Source: Labyrinthula sp. Ha
Lineage: Eukaryota > Sar > Bigyra > Labyrinthulida > Labyrinthulaceae
Assembly (NCBI GenBank): GCA_015227615.1
Contig: JAALGZ010000034.1
Span: forward strand, 62,001-126,000
Reading direction: 5' to 3'
DNA: 64,000 bases
Below, one piece after another: positions 1 to 12,587 of the stretch. The notes below the pieces were generated by a model, which saw only the letters and a program-made list of their open reading frames with translations, was not told where the DNA came from and ran no database searches. The number at the start of each line of letters is the position of its first letter. Position 1 is the first letter of the stretch. A program made the translations under genes and the position numbers.

Positions 1-1173
1 AGTGATATGCTTACTAGAGCATCAAGAAAAGGTGAGTTTCAGAAGCTAAGTAATGGAATATTAAAGTATGAGGACACAGAATAAGGGAAGGTGTTGAAAA
101 TAGTACTGAGTATTTGGTTTCTTATGGTACCAACCAAACTTTAATTGTTAACAAGAGATATAAATGTAAAGTATCGTTCAACAAGTACATATAAGAACAA
201 GAAATGATTTCTGAAAGAAGCTACCTCTTTGACAGGATAGCTCATATATCCAACATGGAATGTTTTGGAACGAGAAGCTGCACGAGGATTGACACTGGGA
301 TACAACTAACTGTAATTGAAAGAAGTTTTCGAAATAACTTTTAGGAGGGTTTTCAGGAGCTGATTTGTGTTCATTTGTGTCACCAAGGGAACACCAAGTT
401 GTACAGATCACGAATTTCAAAAGCAAGGTTTCAACAAGGGGGTTGCTGTCTGTTGGACTGAGAAGAGTATTGGAGTTGCGTTGAATCATAGCCTTAGTGG
501 GTTGATACTGAATGCAGTGTTAAAAGTGCACGTCAATAGTACAAGATATACACCTTAGGAGATGCCGGTCAGGGATTTTGGGGCTGAAGTGATTTTTTCT
601 GGTAGCATGCCTGCGAACAGGAAGCTTGCTGAGCTGGGAAGAAAAATTGACGAAGCGATTCCAGATGGACAAGAGCTGGAGGTTTGTGCAAGGAAACCAG
701 CAGTTGCTGATGAATGGTACTACAATGACAGCAAACTGGGTTATTCACAACGTTCTAATACTATGATTTAAGATAGAGAATCTTTGATGAGGCGATGTAG
801 CGTAAATATGTCCAAAGTGGACACTAGAAATACAGGAAGCGATATCTAGGTATAATGAATTATCACTATGACTTCGAGGACATGAACTTTTATTATTTTC
901 TCCCACAAAATATTTATTAGGTTACGGGAGAACTGTGGCCAGGAACTTGCGAATTTATAATATAATTTTTCATTTTCAGTGAGTTTATCTAAGAGAGCTG
1001 GTCGGAAGAAAAACTGTGATTCGCTTTAAACATAGAAAAAAAATAAATATAGATTCTTACACATATTTTTATGCTCAAGGGAGAACGACCTACTGTTACA
1101 TAGTAATGGTTTGGAAATTTGCCACCCTAGCTAAAAAAACAAAGTGCATTGTTATTATCCAAGCCAAAGACAC
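1..1173. other. Stretch without a firm gene
   Basis: I see no convincing gene here. Reading frames are short and carry no recognisable domain. The one stretch with some coding character (about 367-771, plus strand) is listed separately as a weak fossil trace. Confidence 0.5.
367..771 (+). pseudogene. Weak fossil trace, possibly the tail of a Ty3/gypsy-type integrase
   Basis: This stretch is translatable in one frame but broken. A short segment (AV..HVNSTRYTP.E) recalls the H-S/N-S-T-x-x-T-P-x-E signature near the end of the catalytic core of retroelement integrases. No other part of such an element (reverse transcriptase, RNase H, terminal repeats) was recognised nearby. The match is short and could be chance. 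If real, it is an old remnant of unknown age. Confidence 0.15.
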
Positions 1174-1785
1174 TCATTTAATAGCACGAAGTTTCTTTGG
1201 ATTAACATGCTGTTTTGCTCCCGACTCCTTAATTTCGTTAAAATGTCTCTTGCAATAGTTTGTTTTACCTTGTGCAGATTTGGTACATCCTTCAAAGACG
1301 CACCTTTTCCCACCACCATGAAATATACATAATCTGGCCTTCCCCCTTGCAGCACTCTTGCATCCAGGAACTGAACATTTGTAACCACCCCCATGCAGGA
1401 TACATGCACCGGTAGTCCCTCTTGCGCTTTTTTTACATCCAGGGTGCATGCATTTATAGCCTCCTCCACAGCCAAAACATTTTCCAGTCTTTCCCTGTGC
1501 AAGTTTTTTACAGTCCTTTGTAGAACAAAGTTTGTGTTTTCTTTTTTTTCTAATGACAGGTTTGGGTTCTTTTTCTTTGATTTCGCAACTTGATTCTAAA
1601 AGGTTCACAAGATCAACTGTCCTTTGAAACTCGTTTTCTTCAGAGTCAGAGTGTATTTTAGGGTTAAAACTCAATATTTCTTGTTGAATGTCTTGAAAAA
1701 CTTTGAAACCATTAACTTTTGAGTTGACTTCTCTGCAGAGACAGTTCCCTTCGTGCGTGCAGTTAGAGATATCTATAATTGCCAT
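1174..1785 (-). CDS. Zinc-repeat protein (WRKY19-like C-x4-C...HGGG repeats)
   Basis: A 203-residue protein. Its C-terminal half (about residues 85-190) holds four tandem repeats of about 25 residues with the pattern C-x4-C-K-x-(A/S)-x-G-x-(T/K)-x2-C-x2-H-G-G-G. Repeat 1 has Cys in place of the His (CFGCGGG), and repeat 4 ends CKRH without the glycine tail. The N-terminal part is acidic and unstructured, and a lysine/arginine-rich linker (near residue 78) precedes the repeats. Such repeats are known from stramenopile, algal and plant proteins often annotated as WRKY19-like, although the WRKY domain itself is absent here. The spaced Cys/His suggest zinc binding. A nuclear role in nucleic-acid or protein binding is inference. 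The ATG is followed at once by a sensible N-terminus and I see no intron. Confidence 0.85.
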   Translation of the reverse strand: MAIIDISNCTHEGNCLCREVNSKVNGFKVFQDIQQEILSFNPKIHSDSEENEFQRTVDLVNLLESSCEIKEKEPKPVIRKKRKHKLCSTKDCKKLAQGKTGKCFGCGGGYKCMHPGCKKSARGTTGACILHGGGYKCSVPGCKSAARGKARLCIFHGGGKRCVFEGCTKSAQGKTNYCKRHFNEIKESGAKQHVNPKKLRAIK

Positions 1786-2345
1786 TTCTTTCTATACTGG
1801 TGTTTGACTATTGTTTCGCATCTTTTTGGAGTGATGCGAAAATATGAATACGCGAAAATATAATCTCAAATAGGATGTGCTTAAACTATATGGATACTAT
1901 ATCAATACCAAAAATTAGATTTAATTATTCAATCATTTACGTATTGATAATGTAGAGTCACATATATACACATTCTCATACATGCGGAGAAACCTGAAGT
2001 GTTTACACTTCTCATAATTCTTCCCGATACACAGAATTCGCTTATATATGCGTTTTGATGATTCGATTATATTAAGGAAATAAAAATTTATTATTTGTAT
2101 AATCTGAGAAAGTAACATGTGAAGGAGATATGTAAATACACAATATAAAACTAGAGCATCACAATAAGCATAGTTCCCTCTTTCTATAATATATGAGCTA
2201 TATATAGAAAATTGACCGACCAAATAATCCACAGCTTAGTATTAGTAGACAATATATATATATATATGGTGCAAGTCCTGTATAACTAAGAAAAGATAAC
2301 TATATTAGCTACAATAGAGACGCGCCCTTGCTAAAAACACATTTT
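1786..2345. other. AT-rich intergenic spacer
   Basis: Separates two minus-strand genes. It contains a short (AT)n run near 2252-2268. I see no gene or RNA in it. Confidence 0.5.
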
Positions 2346-4577
2346 TCACAGCATTTCACTCATGCTATGACTATCAAAACCATCAGCGCCCCAGGTGTCT
2401 AACCTCCTTACAGGAACCATCACCAATGTATCATTTGCATCAGCAGAAGAATTAGATATTCCTACATTGTTGTATGAAAACTGTAGCATCTTTTTGTTGC
2501 TAGGGTTATTTTCATCCCGGATTTGAATTATTATTTCTGTAGAAGCAAAACTCATCTCACATTCAACTTTTCCTTTACGCCCTAACGGAATAGAGAGTTC
2601 TCCCATTTTGATACAACCAGGTTCGTCTATAAATATAGGAGTTTGATCAGAGTCTGTTGCATAAATAACAAACTTTACAACGTTCTTGCTCTTCTTTGAC
2701 TTGGAGTTCTTGCTACTCTTTCCAGGGGCGGAGTGAAATGTCCGTTTTTCTATTTGAGAACTTCGTACTTCGTTGCCTTTTTCAATATAAGCGTGGAAAA
2801 CATCTTTCACAAATTCGGTACCTGTTTTAGAATCTAAATATATTTTGCTTTGAAATCTAGCGGAAGCTTTTACTTCATCAGAAACTTTAAACCCTCGAAG
2901 AGGGACCCTAGTTTTAACACCAATGGTCTGACGAACTCTTCGCGTGGATATTATATTGGGATCAAATCCGTAATGAACCGCGCCTATTTGAACTACAGTT
3001 GATGGCCTTTTTGGTATAAGTAAACGAATACCAGTATTCTTGAGTTTCTTATACACTTCCATCTTTAATACTTTGCATTCTGCAAACCCTCCAACCATTA
3101 GTACATAATTTAAACCTTCTAGTTCCTCTTTGTCAATTAAATCCAGCATTTCTTCTACGATCCTTTCAACAACATTTTGAAAAAAGGAAGCCACCAGACC
3201 CATAGGAAGACATAAATTGGTTTCCTGAACAACAGTTAGGCCGCCTAACCCATTTTTTTTCTTTTCACATAAAGCATTATACCTATCAACATATGTCTGC
3301 AAGGGGACAAAAGGCTCCTTTTCTTCAATGCTCCACTGTCTTAGCGCTTCCATAACATTGGTCATATTCAATAACCTGGTTCCTTTCAAGCTCTTATATT
3401 CTTTATACTCTACCGATTCTTTAATAATTTCAAATAACTCAATCAACTCAATCACTGCTGACACGTCGGCTTCTCTTATTCGAGCCAAATCAGTATCTTC
3501 AAATAACACAGATAAAAAAGAAACAAAGTTTTTATCAATATATGTTGAACCCCAATCACCTCCGGTTGGTTGCAATAAGTGTCTTAATCTGAGTACACCA
3601 GGCTGCTCAGAACCAAAAGTTAAAGGTGTAAAGTTTTCAAGAGTTTTTCTATGAGATATATCTTTTTCCCCAAAGGAAAGGTTTTGAAATTGGTCAACGT
3701 TTTCAAACTTTTGACTTAGGACTTGAACAGCACACACATCAACAGTTCCTCCACCGCAATCAAATACTAAAACTTTATCATCTTTTGAGAAACCTTTCAA
3801 GGCATGTGAGGCCGCTATAACTGCACATTCTGGTTCCAAAGCTAATATTAAATCAGAGCTTCCTACATCTTGAATTATTCCAGCGTCAAATGCAGCCTGC
3901 CTCATAAATTGTTTGTCGCCTTCTTTCCATATACTAGGAACCGTTAATACCCATAGACACTCTTCAGGGGAAAGATCACCAGCCCCTCTACCCGCTAACT
4001 CTAATGCTTCCTTTCTCAAGAAACGTAAAATTTGGCTCACCAACGTTTTCATTGGCAGCTCATTTTCACCATCGACTGAAGATACACTAGCTTTAAAATC
4101 ATACACAGCATCCCATAACCGCATCTTTATAGAACTACCTTCAAAATACATAAGATTTTTAAGCTTCTCATGACTTTCATCGGCAACATAAGTTAAATAT
4201 GTTTCTCTAGCGGAGAAACCAAACTCAACCAACTGCTCTGTTTCCTTTGAGAACAGGGCACAGGTAGGCTGTTTGCTATGACTTCCTCTGTAGTTCTTAG
4301 CAAGGGGTTCTGGGTCTTCAAGGTAATCTCTTAAATCAACGTTCTCATCTTTGTAAGTTTCTGGCACTGCTTGTTTTAAATTTACAAGGGAGTACGCAAT
4401 ACCGCAGTGAGTTCTAATACTTAGTCAAAGAAAAGGTATCTACGAGCCAAAATCTATGGATATTACTGCACGTTTTTCATAAGCAGGTGTATATATATCT
4501 ATAATTGGCGGCATAAAGGTTTTCCCCCCATTCAAGGGTCGTTCACGGGCTGTAAGTTTCTTTGCAAGCTTGTTCAT
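2346..4577 (-). CDS. HSPA12-like Hsp70-family ATPase, two exons
   Basis: Coding segments are 4577-4444 and 4413-2346, giving 733 residues. A 30-nt intron (4414-4443, GTA...TAG) falls in the first phosphate-binding loop. Splicing it restores I-D-F-G-S-T-H-C-G-I-A-Y-S, the Hsp70 nucleotide-binding signature, whereas reading through hits a stop at once. Further on are the second phosphate motif (VFDCGGGTVDV) and the adenosine motif (LMVGGFAECK). Spacing and divergence fit the HSPA12 branch rather than canonical Hsp70: there is no classic substrate-binding domain or EEVD tail. The family's clients are poorly known; an ATP-regulated cytosolic scaffold or chaperone is inference. I chose the first ATG in the open frame (4577). 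The frame stays open upstream to about 4721 without another ATG and is very AT-rich, so that part is probably leader. Confidence 0.85.
4414..4443 (-). other. 30-nt spliceosomal-type intron (HSPA12-like gene)
   Basis: Starts GTA and ends TAG, with a TTGAC/CTAAG branch-like stretch a few bases before the 3' end. Removal restores the Hsp70 phosphate-1 motif in frame. Confidence 0.85.
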
Positions 4578-5658
4578 GTAATTTGGCTTTTTCGATTTAT
4601 CGGTGGAATGTTTCAAAATGTAACAGCTTTCGTCATAATCCCGCAATAGAACATAGATTCTGTCTATATACAATAGAAAGATAAAAGCAATATACAAATA
4701 AGCTAACAAAATCCTAAGCAATGCAAAAATATAAAATTTGTATATATATATCGATCTTTTAATTTTCTTGTTGAAGATTCAAATCTCAATATCCTGTTGT
4801 TCCTTTGCAACATGTTTCTAACATCAACTAGTTGGTTCTTACAGCAACATTTTAACTAAGAGACGAACTTATATAAAAAAGCTTTAGTAATTATAGACTT
4901 ATAGCTTACTTAGAAGGCTGATGTTTCCTCAGAAAGTTTTTGAATGAACTTTGGTTTCGACCTGAAATATCTAAACTGACTAATTTCTCTATTGGAAAAG
5001 TTGTGTATTGGAAGACACAATAAAATATGTATCCTGGAGTTTTTAAGGATTCGCTGAGAGAAGACAAAAAAAATATCTGAGTTTAAATCATATGAAGCGT
5101 AGCTAGAGGGGCTTTTTGTAACACTGTATTTGCTTTCAAGCAGATATAGTTTGCGAAGAAGGTAATGCTCAAGAGAAGATTACCATCATTACACTAAGAC
5201 ATTGTCTCATTTCAGCACATTAATCACAATGTCAAAAATGAATAAACCATCAATAATTCTTAATTTAAGAAAAAGCTCGGTTGAAAATCAATAGAAAGCT
5301 ATATCAGAGGAAATCTGCTTGCTTTAACTGGTTCTAAGTTATAAGGATAGATTCTTCTAATCTAAGTTTAAGTAAAACAGTGACAACACTCATGAACTGA
5401 GAGTTACAATTTTACTTGATTCAATTTTATGCCCACAAAAAAAATTCTTGACCCAAAACGAAACTCAAACGAGTCACATTGGAAGTTCAAGATATCCCTC
5501 TTTGTCAAACAAAACAAAAAGTAATACTATTAAACCACAAAAATACTTCAATACACTGGTTCAAAGGAAATAATATGAATAAACGTGTCGACTGCAAAAT
5601 GTAACAACTAATCCCCTAATAAAGTGTTTGCGTTACCACTATTCCATAAAAAAATGCA
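4578..5658. other. Intergenic spacer
   Basis: About 1.1 kb, AT-rich. The 5' leader of the Hsp70-like gene probably lies at its left edge. I see no other gene. Confidence 0.45.
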
Positions 5659-6120
5659 CTAGCTACTGAAAACTATGTAATAGGTAACAAAAAAAACCAG
5701 AACCAAAGCAAGAAAAACAATTAAGAGAGTTAGAATACAAATTCTATTTCGTTGACCTCTCATCTTTCCCTCTAGTTCTTCTTGAAGTTCAGCTGCAGGC
5801 TGTTGTGAAAGTTGGTGCTGGTTATTTAACATTATTGCTGATCTTGGTGTACTTGGAATGTGCCCTGCAGTAACTGTACTTTGAAAAGTTTGAGGGCTAT
5901 AGCGGGAAGAGAATAGACCCTCTCTACCTGCTGTTTGAATAGCTATTTTATTCCTTGTTTGAATTCTCTTTTTAGAAAAAACACCATTAGAATTGTTCCA
6001 TGGAGATTGTTGTGAAGGTGATGGAGGGATGTGGTTCATTTTGAAATTTTCAAATTTCAACCTAATTTCTTTATAATTAGTAAACACTGTATCCTCTTGT
6101 TTAACAATCGGTAACATCAT
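5659..6120 (-). CDS. Small tail-anchored membrane protein, unknown
   Basis: 153 residues starting at a double ATG. Residues 1-115 are polar and rich in Ser, Pro, Gln and Asn, with Ser-Pro sites that could be phosphorylated. A basic stretch (MRGQRNR) then leads into one strong membrane segment (about residues 128-150), and the protein ends three or four residues later. This is the layout of a tail-anchored protein with a cytosolic N-terminus, as in SNAREs, but I see no clear SNARE heptad core; only a short helical stretch (AAELQEELEGKMR) precedes the anchor. Function unknown. A similar but unrelated-looking tail-anchored protein lies at 12588-12902. Confidence 0.65.
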   Translation of the reverse strand: MMLPIVKQEDTVFTNYKEIRLKFENFKMNHIPPSPSQQSPWNNSNGVFSKKRIQTRNKIAIQTAGREGLFSSRYSPQTFQSTVTAGHIPSTPRSAIMLNNQHQLSQQPAAELQEELEGKMRGQRNRICILTLLIVFLALVLVFFVTYYIVFSS

Positions 6121-8371
6121 ATCGATATACTTATGATAAACCTTTTTTGCCGTATATCTATTTCATGAATAAACGAAACGAAAGTCTATCGGTAGGCTTT
6201 ATATCGATAATGTATCATTCATTGAGGAAGATTATTCCAATGTCTCTAACGGTACGAACTCTCATTTTGGTGATATTCCCACTGTAATAAAAAAAAAGAC
6301 TAATTGATAACCAAGAGTAATAAAGCCAAAATCTATCGTAGAATAGTTTTTAATTTTTTTAAATTCTTATTATTTGGTTCATTCTAACTCTTTATTATTT
6401 TAGCGTGATAAAGAAGAGTAAATATTGTGCAGGGTATTGTCAATAATGCATAATCAAAATATGAAAATACTTGTATTTGAGCTCAAACTTTGTTTTAAAG
6501 AATGGAAAATGCATCATATGGAGATTATTTGTATATTTTTAAGGATTGGAGGAAACAGTATGACTTTATATTAACTTAAACTTTAATTTTACATTCTTTA
6601 AAATTTGAAATTCTGAAGAAAGTTTTGTCTACCAATATTACTCCAGGTAGAATGATTTCTATCAGCGAGCACTGCGTTTTTTGTTCCAAAAAACTTTATT
6701 ATGCTACAAAAATATTTTTCTAAATCATTTTAATTCATACTTTTAAGACATAGAAGATTATCCATTCTTAAAATTGATATTAATTCATTTGTTACATAGA
6801 TGCTAAATTTACTCTATAAATTTTGTCTTTGTTCGTACTGCTCAACTTTCAAGCACAGTGTTTTTTTTACTTGTCTCTAACTACTTCGCAAAGATATCTA
6901 ACAATCGGTTTCTGTTTTTATAATTTGAGCAGCTTGTGAAACGGTTTCATACTATTCTTTTGAGGTCAACCTGTGTTTTTGGTGAAATACAAAAACATTG
7001 CAAAGCTCATTTCTCCACAAGCTATTTCAACTCAAGGAGATCCAAGCAGAGCTGTTCAATGTACTATTAAATGCTTATTTTGCCATATAAGACAATAGAG
7101 GTTTTTAAATAGCTCATTTTGTTTAGAACACACTATACCACCAATGTATGGTACATGCATTATATATCAACTGGACAACCACAAAGAAATGGCTTACAAC
7201 ACTGAAAAAAACTTTAATATTTAACTATTGTGCCAAAATGCAAGGAACAAATAGAAAAAAAAAGATTTTACTTTTCTATTTTAACAAGGAAAGTACAACC
7301 GTATCGCACATGTTTTCAAAACTGCAGTATATTGGCCATAGAATCTAAGGTACCATCTCAGGTCATATAAAAAGCTCCAAACATTTTTAAATCTAGATTA
7401 CCATTACTTAGTACAAAGAAATATAAGGTAAGACCTTTTAAAGAATAAAAAAATATGTGTACGCAATATACTGCATATAATACTCGAAAATTTTTGTTAA
7501 CAAATTCTCACAGATACTAGTTTTTTCACCCATAAGGCACTGTCCGTTGAAACAAGTCCTACAATATTGAGCTCGCTCAGCATATTTAGTAAGGATGGAT
7601 ACTTTAAGCTCTGAAAAAGACCAATTGTAAGAGCTCTTTACTCTCAGGTCATTGATCTTTAAGATAATATAAATTTATCCCTGAAGTCTTGAACAAGACC
7701 CCTATAAGCTATATAATTCCCCCAAGTACCTTGTAATAAACTAGACATAGCTAACAAAGTAATTTATCAAAGCCTTTCAAATTTAGATAAGTGTATTTAA
7801 GCTAAGCTTTACTGAAAAAAGTTAAAGGCTCAAAATGGACACATTTATAAATATAAAGCAACTAAGCGATACTGCTGGTCTACTGATTTTTGTTCTAAGC
7901 TGCCTCCAACAATTAAATGGCAAAAACAATGGCTTTGTCTTTCATTCTTAAGGAATTATTCAATAGTTTCTTGAAGGTAAAATCAACATTGGAGTGAAGT
8001 TCTTTCATTCGCAACATCAAAGAGTGTAATACCTCAAGAAATACCCATCTGGAGCATAGAAAAACCTACGAATCAGTAGAACATATCATTTAAAGCCTAG
8101 GAGTATGCTAATTCGAGAATTAAAACAGTCTCTATATACTCTCTAATGATGGATCATATTTGTGAGGTCTCTGAAATTCAGAAAAAGGATGCACTTACAT
8201 GCTTATCATTCCTTAGTGTTATACCTACATATTGCGATGGATACTATTTATCAATACTTTTTTGATAATTGTTTAGATTTTGGTTATCAATACAAGACTT
8301 AGTATTTTGATTTATATTAAATAACTAAAATTTCATTCTCTATATCAATCTAATACTTAAATTCATTCAAA
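6121..8371. other. Gene-poor AT-rich region
   Basis: About 2.2 kb with only short chance reading frames. I see no domain, RNA gene or clear repeat. Confidence 0.45.
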
Positions 8372-8605
8372 ATGAGTGAGAAACTATTAGAATCAACCAG
8401 CGGGGAAGATATGCAAGAAGTTTTTAGTAAACTATCAATACATCAAGTCTTATCGCTTCCACAACCTCAAAAAAAAGCTGGAGCTTTTCCAAAACTAGTA
8501 CCTCTTAACGTAGAGTTAACGCCCCGGAATTATTCTTACTCAGATACGAGAAGTCATGTACAAGTAGTAGAACTCTCTAGGGGAAAACATTCTCAAAAAC
8601 CATGA
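8372..8605 (+). CDS. Possible small gene, unknown
   Basis: A 77-codon frame starting at an ATG in an A-rich context (CAAAATG) like that of the firm genes here. Composition looks protein-like: an acidic N-terminus, then a helical stretch (MQEVFSKLSIHQVLSL), then a basic and Pro-rich part. No membrane segment or known domain. It may be one exon of a longer gene with tiny introns, or chance. It lies alone between empty regions. Confidence 0.3.
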   Translation: MSEKLLESTSGEDMQEVFSKLSIHQVLSLPQPQKKAGAFPKLVPLNVELTPRNYSYSDTRSHVQVVELSRGKHSQKP

Positions 8606-9009
8606 GGAAGTTTCCTCGCTACATAAGATTCGAGATTCGAGAACAGACAGTTTTTTGAGAAGCTTTGTTTTCAATATCAAACTACCTTAAAGCAATAGGA
8701 TTTATAGAGAATATCCTTCTCAAGGTAGTTGTAGCTTAGTTGACTGAGTTGATTCATTCGTTATATTAGTTGCCCATAGAAACATTTTGAAACTCACAAA
8801 AAAATGAATTCAAGATTTCATGAACAAAGAGAAAACAACGGAGTGAATAAAAAACCAAACAATATTATGAAAAGCATTTGTATTTCAAGAAAGGGAAAAG
8901 CTAACGAGGAAATCCATTATTTAAGTTAAAGTTTGGAATCTGATTTTAGTAAATAAATTAAGCTATTTTTATGGAATAACTCTACCAAAGCAAGGATGCA
9001 ACAAGGGCT
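8606..9009. other. Spacer left of the MITE
   Basis: I see nothing recognisable in this stretch. Confidence 0.4.
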
Positions 9010-9642
9010 ATTAATACTAGGGGTGTTATTTGATAAAAATTATCAATAATTATTTGATAATCATTTTGGTTCTGATTATCAATAATAAAATCTGCATTTT
9101 GATTGATTATCAATAAAAGAATTTTCATTTTGATTATCAAATAATAATCAATAATAAATAGGTCTACCTGGCCTTGGAACCAAACGGTCCAACAACATAT
9201 TTTTTATTTATGCTACGCACGAAAATACCTATAAATAGACCATATAGCCCGGAATAACCAGTAATAGAATGCAGCAGGGTGATATGTTGGGATTCTTAAG
9301 GAAACATTATGCTGTGGTATAACGGTAAAGCTCCTGCTTTAGTACTACCTCAGGACAGATTTGACAAAAAGGTTTGTTACAGTAAAATAAGGTTCCACCG
9401 TTAAGAAACTTTAGTTATATGCTCCGTTCTTAGGAGAATTCCATACGGTGGCAAAATGAAATATAGCTTTTCTTGACCGCTTAGCCAAAGGCCATGTGAC
9501 CAAATTCATTATTGATTATCAATGATAATCAATAATCAATCAAAATAATTTGGGAATTATCAGAATCAATCAATAAGAAAAATATTGGGAAATCTTTTAT
9601 TGATAAATTATCAATAAATCAAATAACACCCCTAATTAATAC
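9010..9642. mobile_element. hAT-type MITE with perfect 8-bp target-site duplication
   Basis: The element spans 9018-9634 (617 bp). Its ends are a perfect 17-bp inverted repeat, TAGGGGTGTTATTTGAT at the left and the reverse complement at the right. It is flanked on both sides by the identical octamer ATTAATAC (9010-9017 and 9635-9642). An 8-bp duplication and a TAGGGGTG-type end are typical of hAT-superfamily elements. Inside the ends are about 140 bp at each side packed with short ATTGATTATCAATAA-like direct and inverted motifs, resembling subterminal transposase-binding repeats. The centre holds no coding frame, so it is non-autonomous. Perfect ends and target duplication suggest a fairly recent insertion. 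Confidence 0.88.
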
Positions 9643-10448
9643 ACAGGAGATTTTAAACAGGATACGTATTTCAAGCAGCGTAATAGCCGAAAAAGAGTTG
9701 TTTTATGTATATTGAAGCTTCAAACTTATTCTCAGAAGAAAAATCAACTGCTGTTTTACGAGATATTCCCAGGACAACCTGAGGTGAAGTCTAATCCTCC
9801 CTCAACTAGCAAGGTGACAGGTTTCAAGCTCAAAAGTTAAAATATCAAAAATTATTGCCCAAAATAATTATATAAAGCAGAGAGAAAAGGGGTATGGGAC
9901 TAGAGTTATATTTTACCAAGAACTACGTCGTAGGCCCTGCCAGAATTACGATGGAAGGTGGATAATCTTTTGGTGGAGGGTTAGGTTAAGTTTTTTCTAA
10001 TTTGTAATTATAGGGTGAGTGTGGGCATATGGATTAGGATATTTTATTATTTTAAGGCCTTTCAAGGGAAGTTTCAGCAATTATTTGCAAATCAGCCATA
10101 TTCATTAAACACCTTACAGTTCATAATGTATGTTTCATATCTATTGTATTCATAGACAAGAACAATAGCATTAGCGAAAGTAGATGATGTTTATTTATGG
10201 AAGGGTTTCATTCTGATTATAAAGACATGCTATGCACTAAGGAGTTCCGTGAATCTAGTGCTATATAGAAAATTTTCGCGAGGAGAAGGCAAAGGAAATC
10301 AAAGTCGATGAGTATTATTATATTTTTTTGTCATAGTTCAGTCTGTTTTGACTTTGAATTATACTTTTTTTCTTAGCATTTTCCTATTCGTCGGAGACAG
10401 TAATGCCAGACCAAAATGTTAGGAGGGAGAGATATCCACATCGGAAAG
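9643..10448. other. Spacer right of the MITE
   Basis: I see no gene or repeat here. The decayed transposase begins to its right. Confidence 0.4.
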
Positions 10449-12301
10449 CTATGCAACCAAATTTTGATTTAATTCATCTGTCATTCTTATGACGATTATA
10501 TATGACTTTCTCCAATCCTTATTTGTACTATGTTCAGCTTCTGCACATAGTTCATTACAAGCTGTCTGGAGCATAGAGATTCTGCCACCTGTTTTTTCCG
10601 TACCTTTAAATCCCCGAATCCTGGAACATTGACATTGAAGTTTAGAGTCTATTCTTAAGACTTTGGGCATGATCAAGTACTTTCAAAGTTGGTTCTAAAA
10701 CAGGAAGATTCTAATAACGCCATCTATGGAAGAAGATGATTTTAACAATGCAATTCATCTCCATTTTCACCCAGCTTATTGGGAAGTGGTGACATGGGAT
10801 ATTGAGTTTGATCCAAGGGAAATAAGTACATTAAGTACATACAATACTATCTATAATGTTATGGACAGATGAAACTCAGTTGACAAAAGGTTTATGTTTT
10901 CCGTGACGTCATACGTTTTAATTCCTACAACTAGACTATTAAGACATCTAGTAACTGTTTTGATCTTTTTGTTGATGATGTAATTGACTAGCTTTGATAT
11001 CTCCTCACCTTTTAGAACGAGCTTTTTCATCTTTTACAACATGGAGCTTGTACAGTTAAGAAGCTGTTTTTCATAGCATGTAATTAGTTGATCAATTGTC
11101 CACCCTTTTGTTTTGAAGAGGGTTGACCTTTTCCCATGGACTTGGAACTAAACTCTTCAACACATTAGGTGGAAATGCGGCCAAACATAAGGTTTTTGCC
11201 AACATTTGCCAGCAAATATCTTTTGCTTTATTATTTTTAGGAAAGTCATTTGCTCCGTTTCAAACAAGTTACTAAGCAGATTTTAAAGGCATTGATTCAG
11301 AACTCCTTCCGCAGAAAAACCTTTCTTTACCACTTCGTTTACACGATCCATGAAGTCCTTGAAGGCAGATCCGTTCAAACCCTCTGCTTCTGATCTGAAT
11401 GATGCTCAAAGATGTTTCTAACAGCGAATATGTGCAGCTCTCACTTCCTGTGGTGTTCTTGCCTAGGCTAAAGAACCGTCCCTCATAATTACACCAGTTG
11501 GCTGAAACCCAAGATGTTGAAGACCACGAACAACCCTTGCATGATTTTCGGTATGCACCAGCGTGGAATCGAGTTTGACTGTCACGAGAAAAAAAATCAG
11601 TGTCTACGGGAAAGGTTGCTGCAAATATGTAGTGTGACGGGCCGTAGGTTGTATCGGCCTGTATTGAATCTGAACATAGATCTATTAATTTAGTTTGTAC
11701 TGGCTCCTGAATAATTTATCCTTATGGCCTATGTCTTCCCAAAATTTAATTTTAGTAATAAAGTTGAAATAATCTGCTTTCGCTTAAGCAGAACCGACAA
11801 ACATTAACTAGTCTTTGGATTTTTTTTTCTTCTTAAGTTCTTTCGGCTTTTCAATCACATATCAATTCATACTTAAGTAAACACTTGTTAAAGTAAATCC
11901 CTGGAAATCATCGATGAGGTGCAGTTTCTACGGCAGTTAGGGGTGTGGCAGCAATTCTTAGTAACCTAATGATCTTTTTTACTTGTTTTAAATCAGACAT
12001 GTTTTTCTTTCATTTTCATGGAATTTTACTTTCTGTCCTGCGTGATCTAAGCACTTTACTTGAAAAATTTATTTCACGAGCTGAAGTCAAATTAAATTCT
12101 TAAACGAAAACAACAATATCTGAAGGAAATGCAGGTTTTAAGACATGCTTGTGATAAAATTAGACTTAATCCGAAGCTTCTGTGTGTGTCTTCCTCTGAC
12201 AAGCGATGGGAGTAAGGTTTTGTCCAGCTATACCAGTTTGTAACTACTTTGTCAACTACTTCGAACATTGCTCTTGGTATGGATCCACTATAGGGTTTCA
12301 A
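10449..12301 (-). pseudogene. Decayed MULE-like transposase, copy 1
   Basis: On the minus strand a long, nearly open frame runs from about 11680 to 10850. It contains DTTYG..HYIF (the first catalytic Asp region), then PTGVIMRDGSLA and a following AAHIRC.KH, which corresponds to the D...C..H part of MULE/FAR1-type DDE transposases. Upstream pieces reach about 12300. Downstream, 10676-10449 reads CQCS...followed by a helical region with an ELCAEAEHS stretch, like a SWIM finger and FAR1-type tail. About seven in-frame stops in the core plus at least one frame change show it is dead. The same protein family recurs at about 35480-37140 with many identical positions. No terminal repeats were recognised. 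Confidence 0.6.
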
Positions 12302-12587
12302 TCATCTGGCTGATTTGACTTATCTTTTATCTTTGTTACTTATGTTAAGTTCTTTTTACAAATTATTGGGTTTATTGTCTTTTGTCCACAAATTCTATTA
12401 TTTAAGATTCCAATAAATAGATGGTCTTAAAAAGTTTAATCTCTGAAAATTTATACCCTATCATAATAATAGTATATTTAAAATTTATATTAATAGCTAA
12501 CAAGAACGAACTGGATCCTATATACAGAAATGTATCGAAAATTTACCATTGAGCCAAGTTGGAACAAAATAGAAATATTTATATAGA

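Noticed and set aside
4578-4721. Upstream hydrophobic extension of the Hsp70-like frame
   Set aside because: It contains no ATG (opens at TTG), is extremely AT-rich and is not part of the HSPA12 family; it is probably leader.
9301-9360. tRNA-like A-box phrase (TGTGGTATAACGGTAAAGC) inside the MITE
   Set aside because: No matching acceptor stem, anticodon arm or B-box could be found around it.
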